Positions 47,547-56,978 of a DNA stretch of 64,000 nt are shown piece after piece; within the stretch, counting starts at the first letter, position 1; the number at the start of each line of letters is the position of its first letter. The position numbers and the translations under genes were made by a program. Source of the DNA: Chamaecrista fasciculata (Eukaryota; Streptophyta; Magnoliopsida; Fabales; Fabaceae); assembly GCA_003254925.1 (NCBI GenBank), contig QANZ01028368.1, positions 96,266 to 160,265 of the forward strand, given 5' to 3'. Under the pieces are notes generated by a model. The model did not search any database and was not told the DNA's origin. It worked only from the letters and a program-made list of their open reading frames with translations.

Positions 47547-49317
47547 GATTCGGCCCAGTTCGTTTCCGTTTTGATTATAATCTGTTTTGATTATAATCAA
47601 AATAAACACGTTCGTTTACGTTTTTTTCCTGATTCAATTATAATCATGATTCTTAAATAATCAAACACCCTCAATTACACTTATACCCCTATACATAAAC
47701 CTATAATTACCTATACTCTAATACATTCATTCTCCAATCACAAAGGGCAAAATGGTCTTTTACCTCAATATTGGACCATTTTGGAAATACTCATTCTTGT
47801 GTTGGGCTAAATTGTTAGTTTGTCCAAATAATTTAGGATTGAAATTCATATTTTAGCCATTGTTTTTTCCTCCCCACTGTTCTCTCTCTCGCTTCCATTT
47901 TCTCTGCAAATCACTCGACGGAAAATCATCCACTCTCTTCATCAATGCTTGGGCTTATCTCTCTCGAACCACCCAACAACCACCGTCACTCTCGCCGGAG
48001 CTCCGCCCTTTTCTCGACAGAACCGTCGTCGCCGAAGAACAGAGCCGATTTCAGACAATCGGCGAATCAGGACCGTCCGGCGAGGTCAAGATCGACGGGA
48101 TTTCGACCGTCCCCAATCATATCTCTGTGCTGTGGTCGTCGTCGTTTTCGTCGGTGGAAGAATCAGTGGCGAAATTGCCTGAGAAGTGCGAAGCAGAAAT
48201 CAAAGAAAGGAAGAAGAAATTACCAAGAAGAGAGCAGGAGATAAACGGCCGCGGAAGCGAGGCAAAAGAGAAAGAGAACCTCCAATTAGATTTGGAAGTA
48301 TGTGAGGAATTTCGGAGCTTTTACGTTTATTTTAGTTTCCCCAGATTTCTGTTATAACTTATATGAATCAGAAATCGGAAGGAAGCGTGATTATTTTACG
48401 AGTCATGACTCTGGGGAAGAGAGAAGCTTTTGTTTCAAAATCCAGACTCATTAAAGTGAAAGTTAGCACAAATCTGGAAATCTTATTAAAACCCATTAAA
48501 GTATAGAGAGGAAGAAGAAGAGAGGAAGTGAACGAGAGAAGAGAGTTATGCAAGTGATCGTGCTAACTTTCATTTTGTACGTATATTGTTTGGATTTGTG
48601 CTAACTTTCCTACACGATTATGCAAGTGAACGAGAGAAGAGAGGAAGAAGAAGATGATGAACACGACGGCGATGATGGGAGAGAGTGAAAGCAGTGGGTT
48701 TTAATGGGTTTTAATTGTATGACTCATTAAAGTATAGAGAGAGGAGAGAGAACGAGAGAGGAGAAGTAAAAGGAAATATTATGCCAAAATTTAATGTTTT
48801 TTCGGATCCGACTATCTTTTTTTCTTCTCTCTCATCTAATGCGAATCGGTGCACCGATTTTCTTCGCTGGTGCACCGAATATCGACACTGAAATACACTT
48901 TAATCCTCGTTGGTGCACTGTTTCGTAGGCAAAAAATGAAACGATGCACCGATTCGAAAAAACATCCCCCAACCTACTCACAAAAATAATCAAGATTTCA
49001 CGTTTTTCAAGGCAAACAGTAACATTTTTATTTTTTTTCAAAACAACAATCATATCCGAACACACTTTTATTATAATCAAATCACACCTTACTTTTTCTA
49101 ACTTTTTCTTCCATTTCTACCCCTATACAATTTATAAATTTCCTTACTTTTTATCCACCTACCACAATCATTACATACCCATTTTAATAATTTCACACAA
49201 ATAATCAACAATCATCCAAACACCACTACAAAAATAATCAAATTTGATTATAATCAAAACATGATTATAATCAAAACAAATTCTAAAAAAAAACGGAAAC
49301 GAACTGACCCGAAAACC
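47547..49317. mobile_element. TIR element disrupting the copy A peptide gene
   Basis: The ends carry CAGTTCGTTTCCGTTTT in opposite orientations, followed by repeated GATTATAATC palindromes (left at 47573 and 47590, right near 49240 and 49260). A candidate 9-bp duplication with one mismatch flanks it: AAGCAAAAT (47538-47546) and AAGCAAACT (49318-49326), suggesting a MULE. An alternative border a few bases further inside would restore a better signal-peptide frame, so the exact ends are unsettled. No transposase is seen. Confidence 0.65.
47860..48357 (+). CDS. unidentified ORF inside the TIR element
   Basis: A 165-codon open frame with higher GC than its surroundings. The first third is Ser/Leu/Pro-rich and the last third is a charged helix-prone segment (ERKKKLPRREQEINGRG). 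No family is recognised. Because it sits inside a TIR element and stands out in composition, it may be a captured host gene fragment, as in the MULE at 5934. It may also be non-coding. Confidence 0.3.
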   Translation: MFFPPHCSLSRFHFLCKSLDGKSSTLFINAWAYLSRTTQQPPSLSPELRPFLDRTVVAEEQSRFQTIGESGPSGEVKIDGISTVPNHISVLWSSSFSSVEESVAKLPEKCEAEIKERKKKLPRREQEINGRGSEAKEKENLQLDLEVCEEFRSFYVYFSFPRFLL

Positions 49318-49447
49318 AAGCAAACTAAACTGGTAGTTGAAGATTTGGCCATTGCTTTCAATTAGGTACTAAGCAATACAGTGATACACTCGAATTAATT
49401 AGAAGATTTGTGCAATGTTTTGTGGTAAAGAAGAGATCATCTCCACA

Positions 49448-49456
49448 TTATTTATA
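49448..49456 (-). promoter_or_regulatory. TATA box of the copy A peptide gene
   Basis: TATAAATAA on the minus strand, about 96 bp upstream of the ATG at 49352. Between them lies GATCTCTTCTTTACC; CTCTT is a motif found in nodule-expressed promoters but is too short to be evidence alone. Confidence 0.45.
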
Positions 49457-50265
49457 CCAATTTTTTTTTTGGGGAATTTTTGTGCATTTTGGAGGTTAGT
49501 ACCATAAATAACAAAATATAAATGAAACCATTTATGTTAATAAAACTTTTATTCAATCACACCTAGATTAATTAGAGTGGAAAATAATAGAGCTTTACAC
49601 AAATTTCAATGTTGTTTCTTGCGTTGACTCCCAATCGTGTCCCAATTCATTGATTTTGATCATAATTAACAAGATCATGTCTAAATTTAATGTAAAAGAT
49701 CTTCTAACTAATGAGAATTAAATGTTTAAATAAATTGATATCCTGATTAATTATTACATTAGTTGATATTTGATTTGTCCTGCCTCAATTATTACACGTA
49801 GGAAAATGTAGGCTCCCTCCACTAAGAAATTCTAATCTCTAATATTTATCCTAAATTTTATTTTGGTTCTTAATATTTCCCAATACTTTTATTTTGGTCC
49901 TCAGTAAGTTTTATAATTAATCCTTAGTCATTGAATGTGGTCATATAAGTATATAACATTCATTTGGAGGATATACTAATTATTTTGGTTAAAGAAATAT
50001 TGCGATTTTAAATGAATATTTATTAATTATCTTCTAACTTTTAATGTAATTATATATAAATTAAGAAAAACTAGCTTTTGTACTTTTAAATGCTCAGATT
50101 GTCCTTTGTTATCTAGTTTTATTTTATAAATGTTTTTTAACATTTAATTTAAAATTACTTTAAACTGATCGACGGATCTAACCAATTCAATTGAATGGTC
50201 AAAACCACTTAACAAAAGTCCTTACTTATCAAGAATTTGTGCATAACATATGTTGGTCTCTTAGC

Positions 50266-50629
50266 TTAAATCTTTATTTTCTATTACTTAGAAAAAGGGA
50301 GTTTTAAACATGGGAAAGAGTACTGTTTTTTTTTAAGAAAAAACAACAGTTTTTTAGTTTGGAAAATAAAACTAAAATATGATGTAATTATGAACAAAAA
50401 AAGCTATATTCTCACTATTTTCTTCCGTTCATTTTCACTTTTTTTTTTTATTTGGACGATACTTGCATATCTTTCTTTTTCTTTACGTTCAACAATCTGT
50501 TCCTTATCCAACATAGTTCCACAAGCTCGAAGCCCACTCAAGCAACATGGGCAAAAGCCCACTTAGCCCTTTGAATAATGATTATATTTTGACCCATGTA
50601 AATATCAATAATGGATTATTGACCAAAAA
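50266..50629. other. spacer after duplication copy A
   Basis: AT-rich with poly-T and poly-A runs. No gene. It leads into the truncated 5' end of LINE B. Confidence 0.4.
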
Positions 50630-53600
50630 AATATATGAATGGATATAGATATGGAGCTAAAAGGGTGCAAATACACATGGAGTAACAACAGAGAAGTCGG
50701 GCTAGTTCAAGAACGAATCGACCGCATGCTGTGTAATGGCCCTTGGCAATTCCTCTTTCCCGACGCCATCTTGACAGCGCTACCTGCTTTGGGCTCGGAC
50801 CATTCCCCCCTGGTTCTGCAGCTGCAAAACAAAATAGTCAGAAGGAAAAAGTGTTTTAAGTATGAAGAATTCTGGGAAGGAAATGAAGAGTTACCGAATA
50901 TTGTGGAAGATGGCTGGGGAAACTCTCCTTCTACCTCTATTGTGGGAAGAATAAACAATGTCAGAGATAGATTAGCTGATTGGAGTAAGCTGAATTTCAA
51001 GAAGGCCACCAGGGAAATTGCAAAGCTAAAGAAGAAGCTGCTGATACTGGAGAGTGGCAGTGATTCTCAACACAAGCAGAAGGAGATCAAGGAATGTAAA
51101 GACAGAATTGGCAGGTTGTGGGAGCAAGAAGAGCTATTCTGGAAAGCCAGATCAAGATTACAATGGCTGAAGGGAGGGGATAAGAATACAAAATATTTCC
51201 ATGCTACTACCATACAGAGGAGAGCAAGGAATAAGATCACCAGGTTGAAGGACAGTACAGGGGTCTGGATTGAGGAAGATCATAACCTACAGGAAATGAT
51301 AAAGGGCTATTTCAATAGTTTGTTTGATTCCTCCATGCCTGCCCCCTCTCATGAAATACTAAGACTCATTCAACCAAAGGTTAGTGCTGCTATAAACCAG
51401 AAGTTAATCAGTCCAGTTGAGGAATGGGAAGTGAAACGAGCTGTATTCGGTTTGGGGGCCAATAAGGCCCCAGGCCCTGACGGGCTCAGTGGGCTTTTCT
51501 ACCAACGACACTGGGAACGAATCAAAACCGATGTGGTGGAGATGGTGAGGAACTTTTTCACTCATGCTACCTTCCCCAAAGAGATTAATGATACCCACAT
51601 TACCCTTATCCCTAAGATTGCCAGACCTGAGGAAGTGGGACAATTGCGCCCAATTAGTTGCTGTAATTTCATATACAAAATCATCTCGAAGGTTATGGCT
51701 GATAGGTTGAAGGGGCACATGCAGGAGCTGATTTCTGACACTCAAAGTGCTTTTGTGGGAGGTAGGCAGATTCAAGACAACATTATCATTGCTCATGAAG
51801 TGTTTCACAGCTTAAAATCGAAGGGGGGAAGAAAAAACAATGCTCTGGTTGTTAAGCTGGATATGAGCAAAGCCTATGATAGGCTGGAGTGGAGCTATCT
51901 AGCGGATGTCATGAAAGCTTTGGGGTTTGATGAACATTGGATCAAACTGACTATGGCATGTATTACCACGGTCACATACAGAGTCAAATTAAATGGGGAA
52001 GTGGGTGATAGCTTCAAACCGAATCGAGGATTACGACAGGGGGACCCCTTGTCCCCGTATCTCTTTATCCTTGCCGCTGAAGGCCTGTCTACGTTGCTAA
52101 ATGCTTCTATCGCAAATGGGAGCATAACGGGATTCAAACTCTCAAATACTAGCCCTATCCTGTCTCATTTGATGTTTGCTGATGACTCAATGTTTTTAAC
52201 ACAAGCAAAGGTGGAGGATGCATATGCTCTTATCAATGTACTTAATGTTTATTCTCAAGCTTCTGGGCAAAAAATTAACCTATCTAAGTCTGAATTGCTG
52301 TTTAGTAAAGATGTGGCTGACTACCGAAAACAGGAGATTGCTAATATCTTGGGAATGCCCATTGCCTCTTCCCCTTCTAAGTATTTGGGTCTGCCTGGAA
52401 GTTGGCATGGATCAAAAACCCAGGCACTCACATGGCTCAAAGATAGGGTGTGGAACAAGATTCAGGGATGGAAAGAACACTACCTATCCCATGCTGGCAA
52501 GGAAGTCTTGATTAAATCGGTAATCCAAGCGATTCCTGCCTATATTATGTCAGTTTTGGTTCTGCCAAAAACTTTTTGTAGTAAGATTTCTAGCCTAATT
52601 GCAAAGTTCTGGTGGAGAGGGTATGGAAAGGAAAGAGGAGTTCACTGGACCAAATGGGCCCACCTAAAGAAAGATAAAAAGGAGGGGGGTATGGGGTTCC
52701 GAGATCTTCATGCAATGAACATAGCTCTGATATCCAAGCAGGTGTGGAGATTGCACAACAACCCTGACTCTCTATGGGCACGGGTCCTTAAAGGAATTTA
52801 CTTCCCAAATTCTACAATATGGCAAGCAAAGAAGGGAAACAAGGCTTCTTGGGGCTGGGTTAGTATCCTAAAAGGCAGGGATTTTATAGACAGACATAAA
52901 GCCTGACACATTAAGGATGGCACAGAGGTTAAAGTATGTGGAGATAAATGGCTTCACTGTGGGGAAAGAATCAGAGTGCAGGGAGACAATATTCAGGATT
53001 ACTCAGTCAGTATTCTGATTTCAAATACAGGGGATAACTGGGATCTTAACAGAGTGAACCAGCTTCTCCCTAGAGATGTTGCTAGAAAGGTTCTGGCTAC
53101 CCCAGTCCACTCTCACATCCAGAAGGACACGATCTTCTGGCCTTATGGGCATGATGGCATCTACAGTGTCAAAACGGGTTATAGATTGGCTAAGATGGAT
53201 GTGGGTGACCCTGAATGTATGGACAACTCCAGCTCCAACTCAAATGAAAACATGTGGGGAAGAGTTTGGAAAGCACAGGTTGCCCCAAAAATCAAGAATT
53301 TTATATGGAGGCTCATGAACAATGCTATACCAAACAACGTCAATCTGAGGAAGAGAGGTATAAATCTGCCTTGCAGCTGCCAGTTGTGCAATGAGGAAAA
53401 TGAAACCTCAGAGCACATCTTCCTGCGATGCCCCTGGGTGAGGGCTGTATGGTTTGGTTCAATGTTTCAATGGTCCCCGGATTGGTTGGGCTCAAACGAC
53501 ATTAAATCATGGATTGGGGATACGATCAAATTATTCGTAAACTTTGGGGGGAAGGATAGTGATTATTTGATTGCAATGTTTTTTAGTACCCTTTGGGGAA

Positions 53601-54560
53601 TCTGGACAGGGAGAAACAGATTTATCTTTGAAGGCATAAGGCCAAACCCCCATCTAACCCTGACTACTGTGAAGGATGCATGCCAAGATTACTTTAATGC
53701 AAACACGGTCAACACAAATCAGACAACTACCCCCCCCTATAATATTAACCCCAGAGACTCTAACAATGGGTGGACTCCACCCCCCCAGGATCCATTAAAC
53801 TCAATGTAGATGCTGCATTTGATTCTAACCTGATGAGGGGATCAATCGCTGTCGTGGCTCGGGATGAGGTGGGTGTCATGCTAACTGGAACAGCAAAATT
53901 AGTTGTCTGCAGTTCTCCAATTGCTGCGGAGGCCATTGCTGTTAGGGAGGCACTCTCCCTCGCTGGGGCTTTTGACTCCTCTCAGATCCATATTGAGTCG
54001 GACTGTGCCGAGGTGGTGAAGAGCTGCTACACGGAGTCCTCCCCCTGGCAGATTCAAGCTTGCATGGCTGATATCAAGATCATGCTTCGGGATAATAGCA
54101 GAATCAGAGTCAGTTGGGCCAGAAGAACGGCAAACAGGGTTGCGGATTTAGTCGCCAAACTCAAAATAAAAAATGAATTACCTCGTTTCTGGACTTGGAT
54201 GCCGCCGGTAAGGATCCGTACGGCGCTGCTGGAGGATAAGCTTGTTTGTCGTTCTTCTTCTCCCTAATGTTCACTTGGTTTTGCTTTCGGTTTGGGTGCT
54301 GCGTCTTTTCGTTTTCAGTCTGTTGGGTTTGGTGTGTTGCCAAACGTTTATGTCGTTTTGTCTTCACTTTTCTGAAGTGGTTTCCAGGGTGTTGAGGGCC
54401 TGGCTCGTTTTGTGTCTTATCTTAAGCCCTTAGTTGTACCCCCTGATCCCCCCACCTTAGTGTTTTTGGGTGGGCTTTTCTCGGTTGCTTCTCTCATGGG
54501 CTGCCATGATTTGTCCAAAAAAAAAAAAAAAAAANNCAAAAAAAAAAAAAAAAAAAAGAT
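50630..54560 (+). mobile_element. L1-type LINE B, 5'-truncated
   Basis: A second LINE, unlike LINE A in sequence. It begins inside the endonuclease domain (KGCKYTWSNN, SDHSPLVL) and ends in a long A tail (54517-54557, interrupted by NN at 54535-54536). 5' truncation with a poly-A tail is typical of incomplete target-primed reverse transcription. No clear target-site duplication could be matched. It separates the two duplication copies. Confidence 0.85.
50639..54267 (+). pseudogene. LINE B ORF2 remnant (endonuclease end, RT, RNase H)
   Basis: The main frame of 755 codons (50639-52906) holds the end of the endonuclease and the full reverse transcriptase: NKAPGPDGLSGLFYQ, VVKLDMSKAYDRLEW, GLRQGDPLSPYLFIL, catalytic FADD at about 52175. 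A TGA at 52904-52906 interrupts it; the same frame then continues to 53809 with a zf-RVT motif (CSCQLCNEENETSEHIFLRC). A length change in the C run at about 53782-53788 shifts the frame into an RNase H domain (KLNVDAAFD, AEAIAVREAL, IESDCAEVV, ANRVADLVAK) ending at 54267. ORF1 and the N-terminal part of the endonuclease are absent. Confidence 0.88.
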
Positions 54561-54845
54561 CAGTAATTATCATTCAAAAAAGATAACATTATATTTTTTC
54601 CCAAATAAAAAAAAATATAGAGAACAAAAATTCCATTGACCTCTTTTAGAATTTTGTTTAAATAATAGCTAAAATTATATTTCTTATTAAGGTTAAGAGT
54701 ATGCATATCTCCTGAGTCCTGAAACTATAGAAATTCTCTGTAGCATCATTATTGATACACAAAGCCCATTTCACCCTATATGAACCTAACAGTCCCAAAA
54801 TATCCTCCCTCAGAATCCTCTTGTAAATGAAGATTATATTTTATA

Positions 54846-55454
54846 GGCCAAAGTCTTATTTTGGTCCCTCAGTTATGCTCAGTGTTCCAAATTGGTCCTT
54901 CAGTTATTTTTCGTTCCATATTGGTCCCTCAGTTTTCCAAAACTTGGCACAGTTGGCCCCTTAAACGTTTTCCATCCATTTTTCCGTTAAAAAAATGGAA
55001 AAATAAACTTTCATCCCCAAAGTTTTATTTTCTTATATTATGGTCATTTTCTTTTTATAATAGGATCAAAACATAAGAAAAAGAAATAAATTAAGATTTT
55101 AAATGAATTTGCCCAAAACCACAACTTCTCTCTCCTATCTCTCTTTCTCTCTCTCTTCAAAATAACATTTAGGGAATCACGAAGTCTGCGATTCGCCGTC
55201 TGGCTCGAAGAGGAGGCGTTAAGAGGATAAGTAGTCTCATCTACAAAGAAACTCGTGGCGTCTTGAAGATTTTTCTTGAGAATGTGACTCGCGATGTTGT
55301 CACCTTCACGGAGCATGCTCGGAGAAAGACGGTTACGGCGATGGATGTTGTTTAGCTCTTAAGAGGCAGAGAAGAACTTTGTACGGATTCGATGGTTGAT
55401 TTTGTTTGTTTGTTTTCTACATGTTAGGGTTTTTATTTTAGTGATTCTGGATTT
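54846..55454 (+). mobile_element. MULE-family element, right end missing, with histone H4 fragment
   Basis: It starts GGCCAAAGTCTTATTTTGG and follows the left TIR of the UVR8-intron element (5934) closely for more than 150 bp (TCCGTTAAAA region at about 54980). A captured histone H4 copy follows at 55164-55399. The matching right TIR is not found before the segmental duplication begins at about 55455, so the element is truncated. The right limit given is that boundary. Confidence 0.7.
55164..55399 (+). pseudogene. histone H4 pseudogene captured by a MULE
   Basis: From the AAC at 55164 the frame matches core histone H4: [37 protein letters not shown] and [14 protein letters not shown]. The first about 25 residues (acetylated tail) are missing. 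The conserved Gln before GIT is a stop codon (TAG, 55170-55172). After VV a one-base deletion makes TAG; beyond it the remaining C terminus ends at TGA 55397-55399 in the shifted frame. H4 is almost invariant, so several substitutions (for example Ser for Pro after GITK, Thr and Val in ENVTRDVV) show it has drifted without selection. Confidence 0.92.
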
Positions 55455-55932
55455 CAATACTAGATTGATTCATATGTAAATATATATCTCGAAAAACTTT
55501 TGATCTACGGTCAAATGTATGAGAAAGTGTATGACATCTACCTTTATAAAGAAAATTACTTCTCTAATAATATACACGAAGTATAATAATAAACACTTTA
55601 TTAACAACATCGGTGATGATATTCATCGTAGGTATATCTTTCACATTTGTGATTTTATTTTGTTTCCTTAATTCAATATTATTTACAAATTATTTTCTTT
55701 ATATATTGTTAGATTTGAATTATCTCATGCAAGTGTTTTTGACTTTTTAATAATATATTTTGGCTTTATGTTTTCTTTTTCTTTTTTTTTTTTATAAAAT
55801 AAAATACTACTAAGTACTAACTCATAGAAAGAACACAATATTAGACATAAATATAAAATTTATTTAATATTTATCTCATTAGATATGAATCTAACAATAT
55901 CAAAATCTGTCTATGAAGGCTGCTTAGTAATT

Positions 55933-56099
55933 TCAAAATTTAGGAGGATTTATGTGTACAATACAATTACACTGACAATGATTATTCACACACGCAGGAC
56001 AACCATTTTTGTCGCCACAATAATCTTTACAATCGTCAACATCTTGGCAGTAATCCTCGCCATAATCGTTTAATCTCGCTGCTCTTGCTGATTCAGAAT
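55933..56099 (-). CDS. defensin-like peptide gene, copy B, 3' exon
   Basis: Exon 2 of the second cysteine-rich peptide gene, with a splice acceptor (CAG) directly upstream at 56100-56102. It is identical to copy A except near the C terminus, where Ala becomes Val in CIVHINPPK and the last Cys becomes Phe before the stop. Eight of nine cysteines remain. Exon 1 is not visible: in copy A it lies about 0.6 kb and more upstream, which here falls in the 403-N gap or has been lost to the foldback element. Whether copy B is a working gene cannot be decided from this assembly. Confidence 0.65.
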
Positions 56100-56575
56100 C
56101 TGATAGAAATAAAATACTAATATAAATTTAACTCTCTTCATCTCTTGAAATATATTTGAAACAATTTAATAGTCTTTTGATTAAATTAAATATTGAAAAA
56201 AATTGACATATATAGCACTGTAGTGAATTAGTGATCACTGACATAATAATTGAAAATTCAAAAAAAATCCTCAAATGAACATACAATATATTTCACATGT
56301 TTATACATATTTTTAAACTTTCTGACGTATATTATAAACTATATGAAAACAAATACTAAAAATAAAATTATAATTAAAAAATTAACTTCTCAATAATCTC
56401 AATATCTCATTATCTATAATTTTTCAATAGTCCATAAATTCTCATTTTTAACCACAAAATATTATATTTGATGAAATAAATCAACATAAACTTCTCACTA
56501 CAAATATTAGCATACAACTTGATGCATGTCAAGCATGCACACTAGTCCATTCTTTTCAACATTAATAATGTTTTT

Positions 56576-56978
56576 NNNNNNNNNNNNNNNNNNNNNNNNN
56601 NNNNNNNNNNNNNNNNNNNNNNNNNNNNNNNNNNNNNNNNNNNNNNNNNNNNNNNNNNNNNNNNNNNNNNNNNNNNNNNNNNNNNNNNNNNNNNNNNNNN
56701 NNNNNNNNNNNNNNNNNNNNNNNNNNNNNNNNNNNNNNNNNNNNNNNNNNNNNNNNNNNNNNNNNNNNNNNNNNNNNNNNNNNNNNNNNNNNNNNNNNNN
56801 NNNNNNNNNNNNNNNNNNNNNNNNNNNNNNNNNNNNNNNNNNNNNNNNNNNNNNNNNNNNNNNNNNNNNNNNNNNNNNNNNNNNNNNNNNNNNNNNNNNN
56901 NNNNNNNNNNNNNNNNNNNNNNNNNNNNNNNNNNNNNNNNNNNNNNNNNNNNNNNNNNNNNNNNNNNNNNNNNNNNNN
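56576..56978. other. assembly gap (403 N)
   Basis: Unknown bases. By comparison with copy A, the intron and possibly exon 1b of the copy B peptide gene should start here, and so should the left end of the telomere-like foldback element. Confidence 0.95.

Larger units (their letters stand above)
46745..49352 (-). pseudogene. small secreted cysteine-rich (defensin-like) peptide gene, copy A, broken
   Basis: Minus strand. An ATG at 49352 starts a signal-peptide exon (MAKSSTTSLVCLVF), cut by a 1.77-kb TIR element. A hydrophobic end of a signal peptide (IILLIAS) resumes at 47551 and ends at a GT donor after 47528. After an intron of 616 bp, exon 2 (46911-46745) encodes a mature peptide of about 55 residues with nine cysteines spaced C-x5-C-x3-C-x5-C-x2-C-x4-C-x-C-x-C-x8-C (start YCQDVDDCKDYC). 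The exon 1 / exon 2 phases agree. Two-exon structure, a signal peptide and a CxxxC...CxC pattern resemble defensin-like or legume nodule-type cysteine-rich peptides, but the family is not firmly recognised. A TATA box is kept at 49456-49448. Function (antimicrobial or signalling) is unknown. Confidence 0.7.
39225..50265. repeat. segmental duplication, copy A
   Basis: The host sequence in three blocks here (about 39225-39677, 46703-47335 and 49835-50265) is matched in the same order by copy B (about 55455-55900, 55901-56575 and 59080-59390). Copy A is expanded by a full-length LINE (39678-46702) and a TIR element (47547-49317). The shared blocks include the 3' exon and intron of a small cysteine-rich peptide gene. 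The outer flank (39225-39600) is clearly diverged from its partner, while 46771-47111 is identical. Confidence 0.85.

Noticed and set aside
50639..54267. LINE B as a host reverse transcriptase or RNase H gene
   Set aside because: It has endonuclease remnants, an in-frame stop, a C-run frameshift and a poly-A tail, all typical of a dead LINE.
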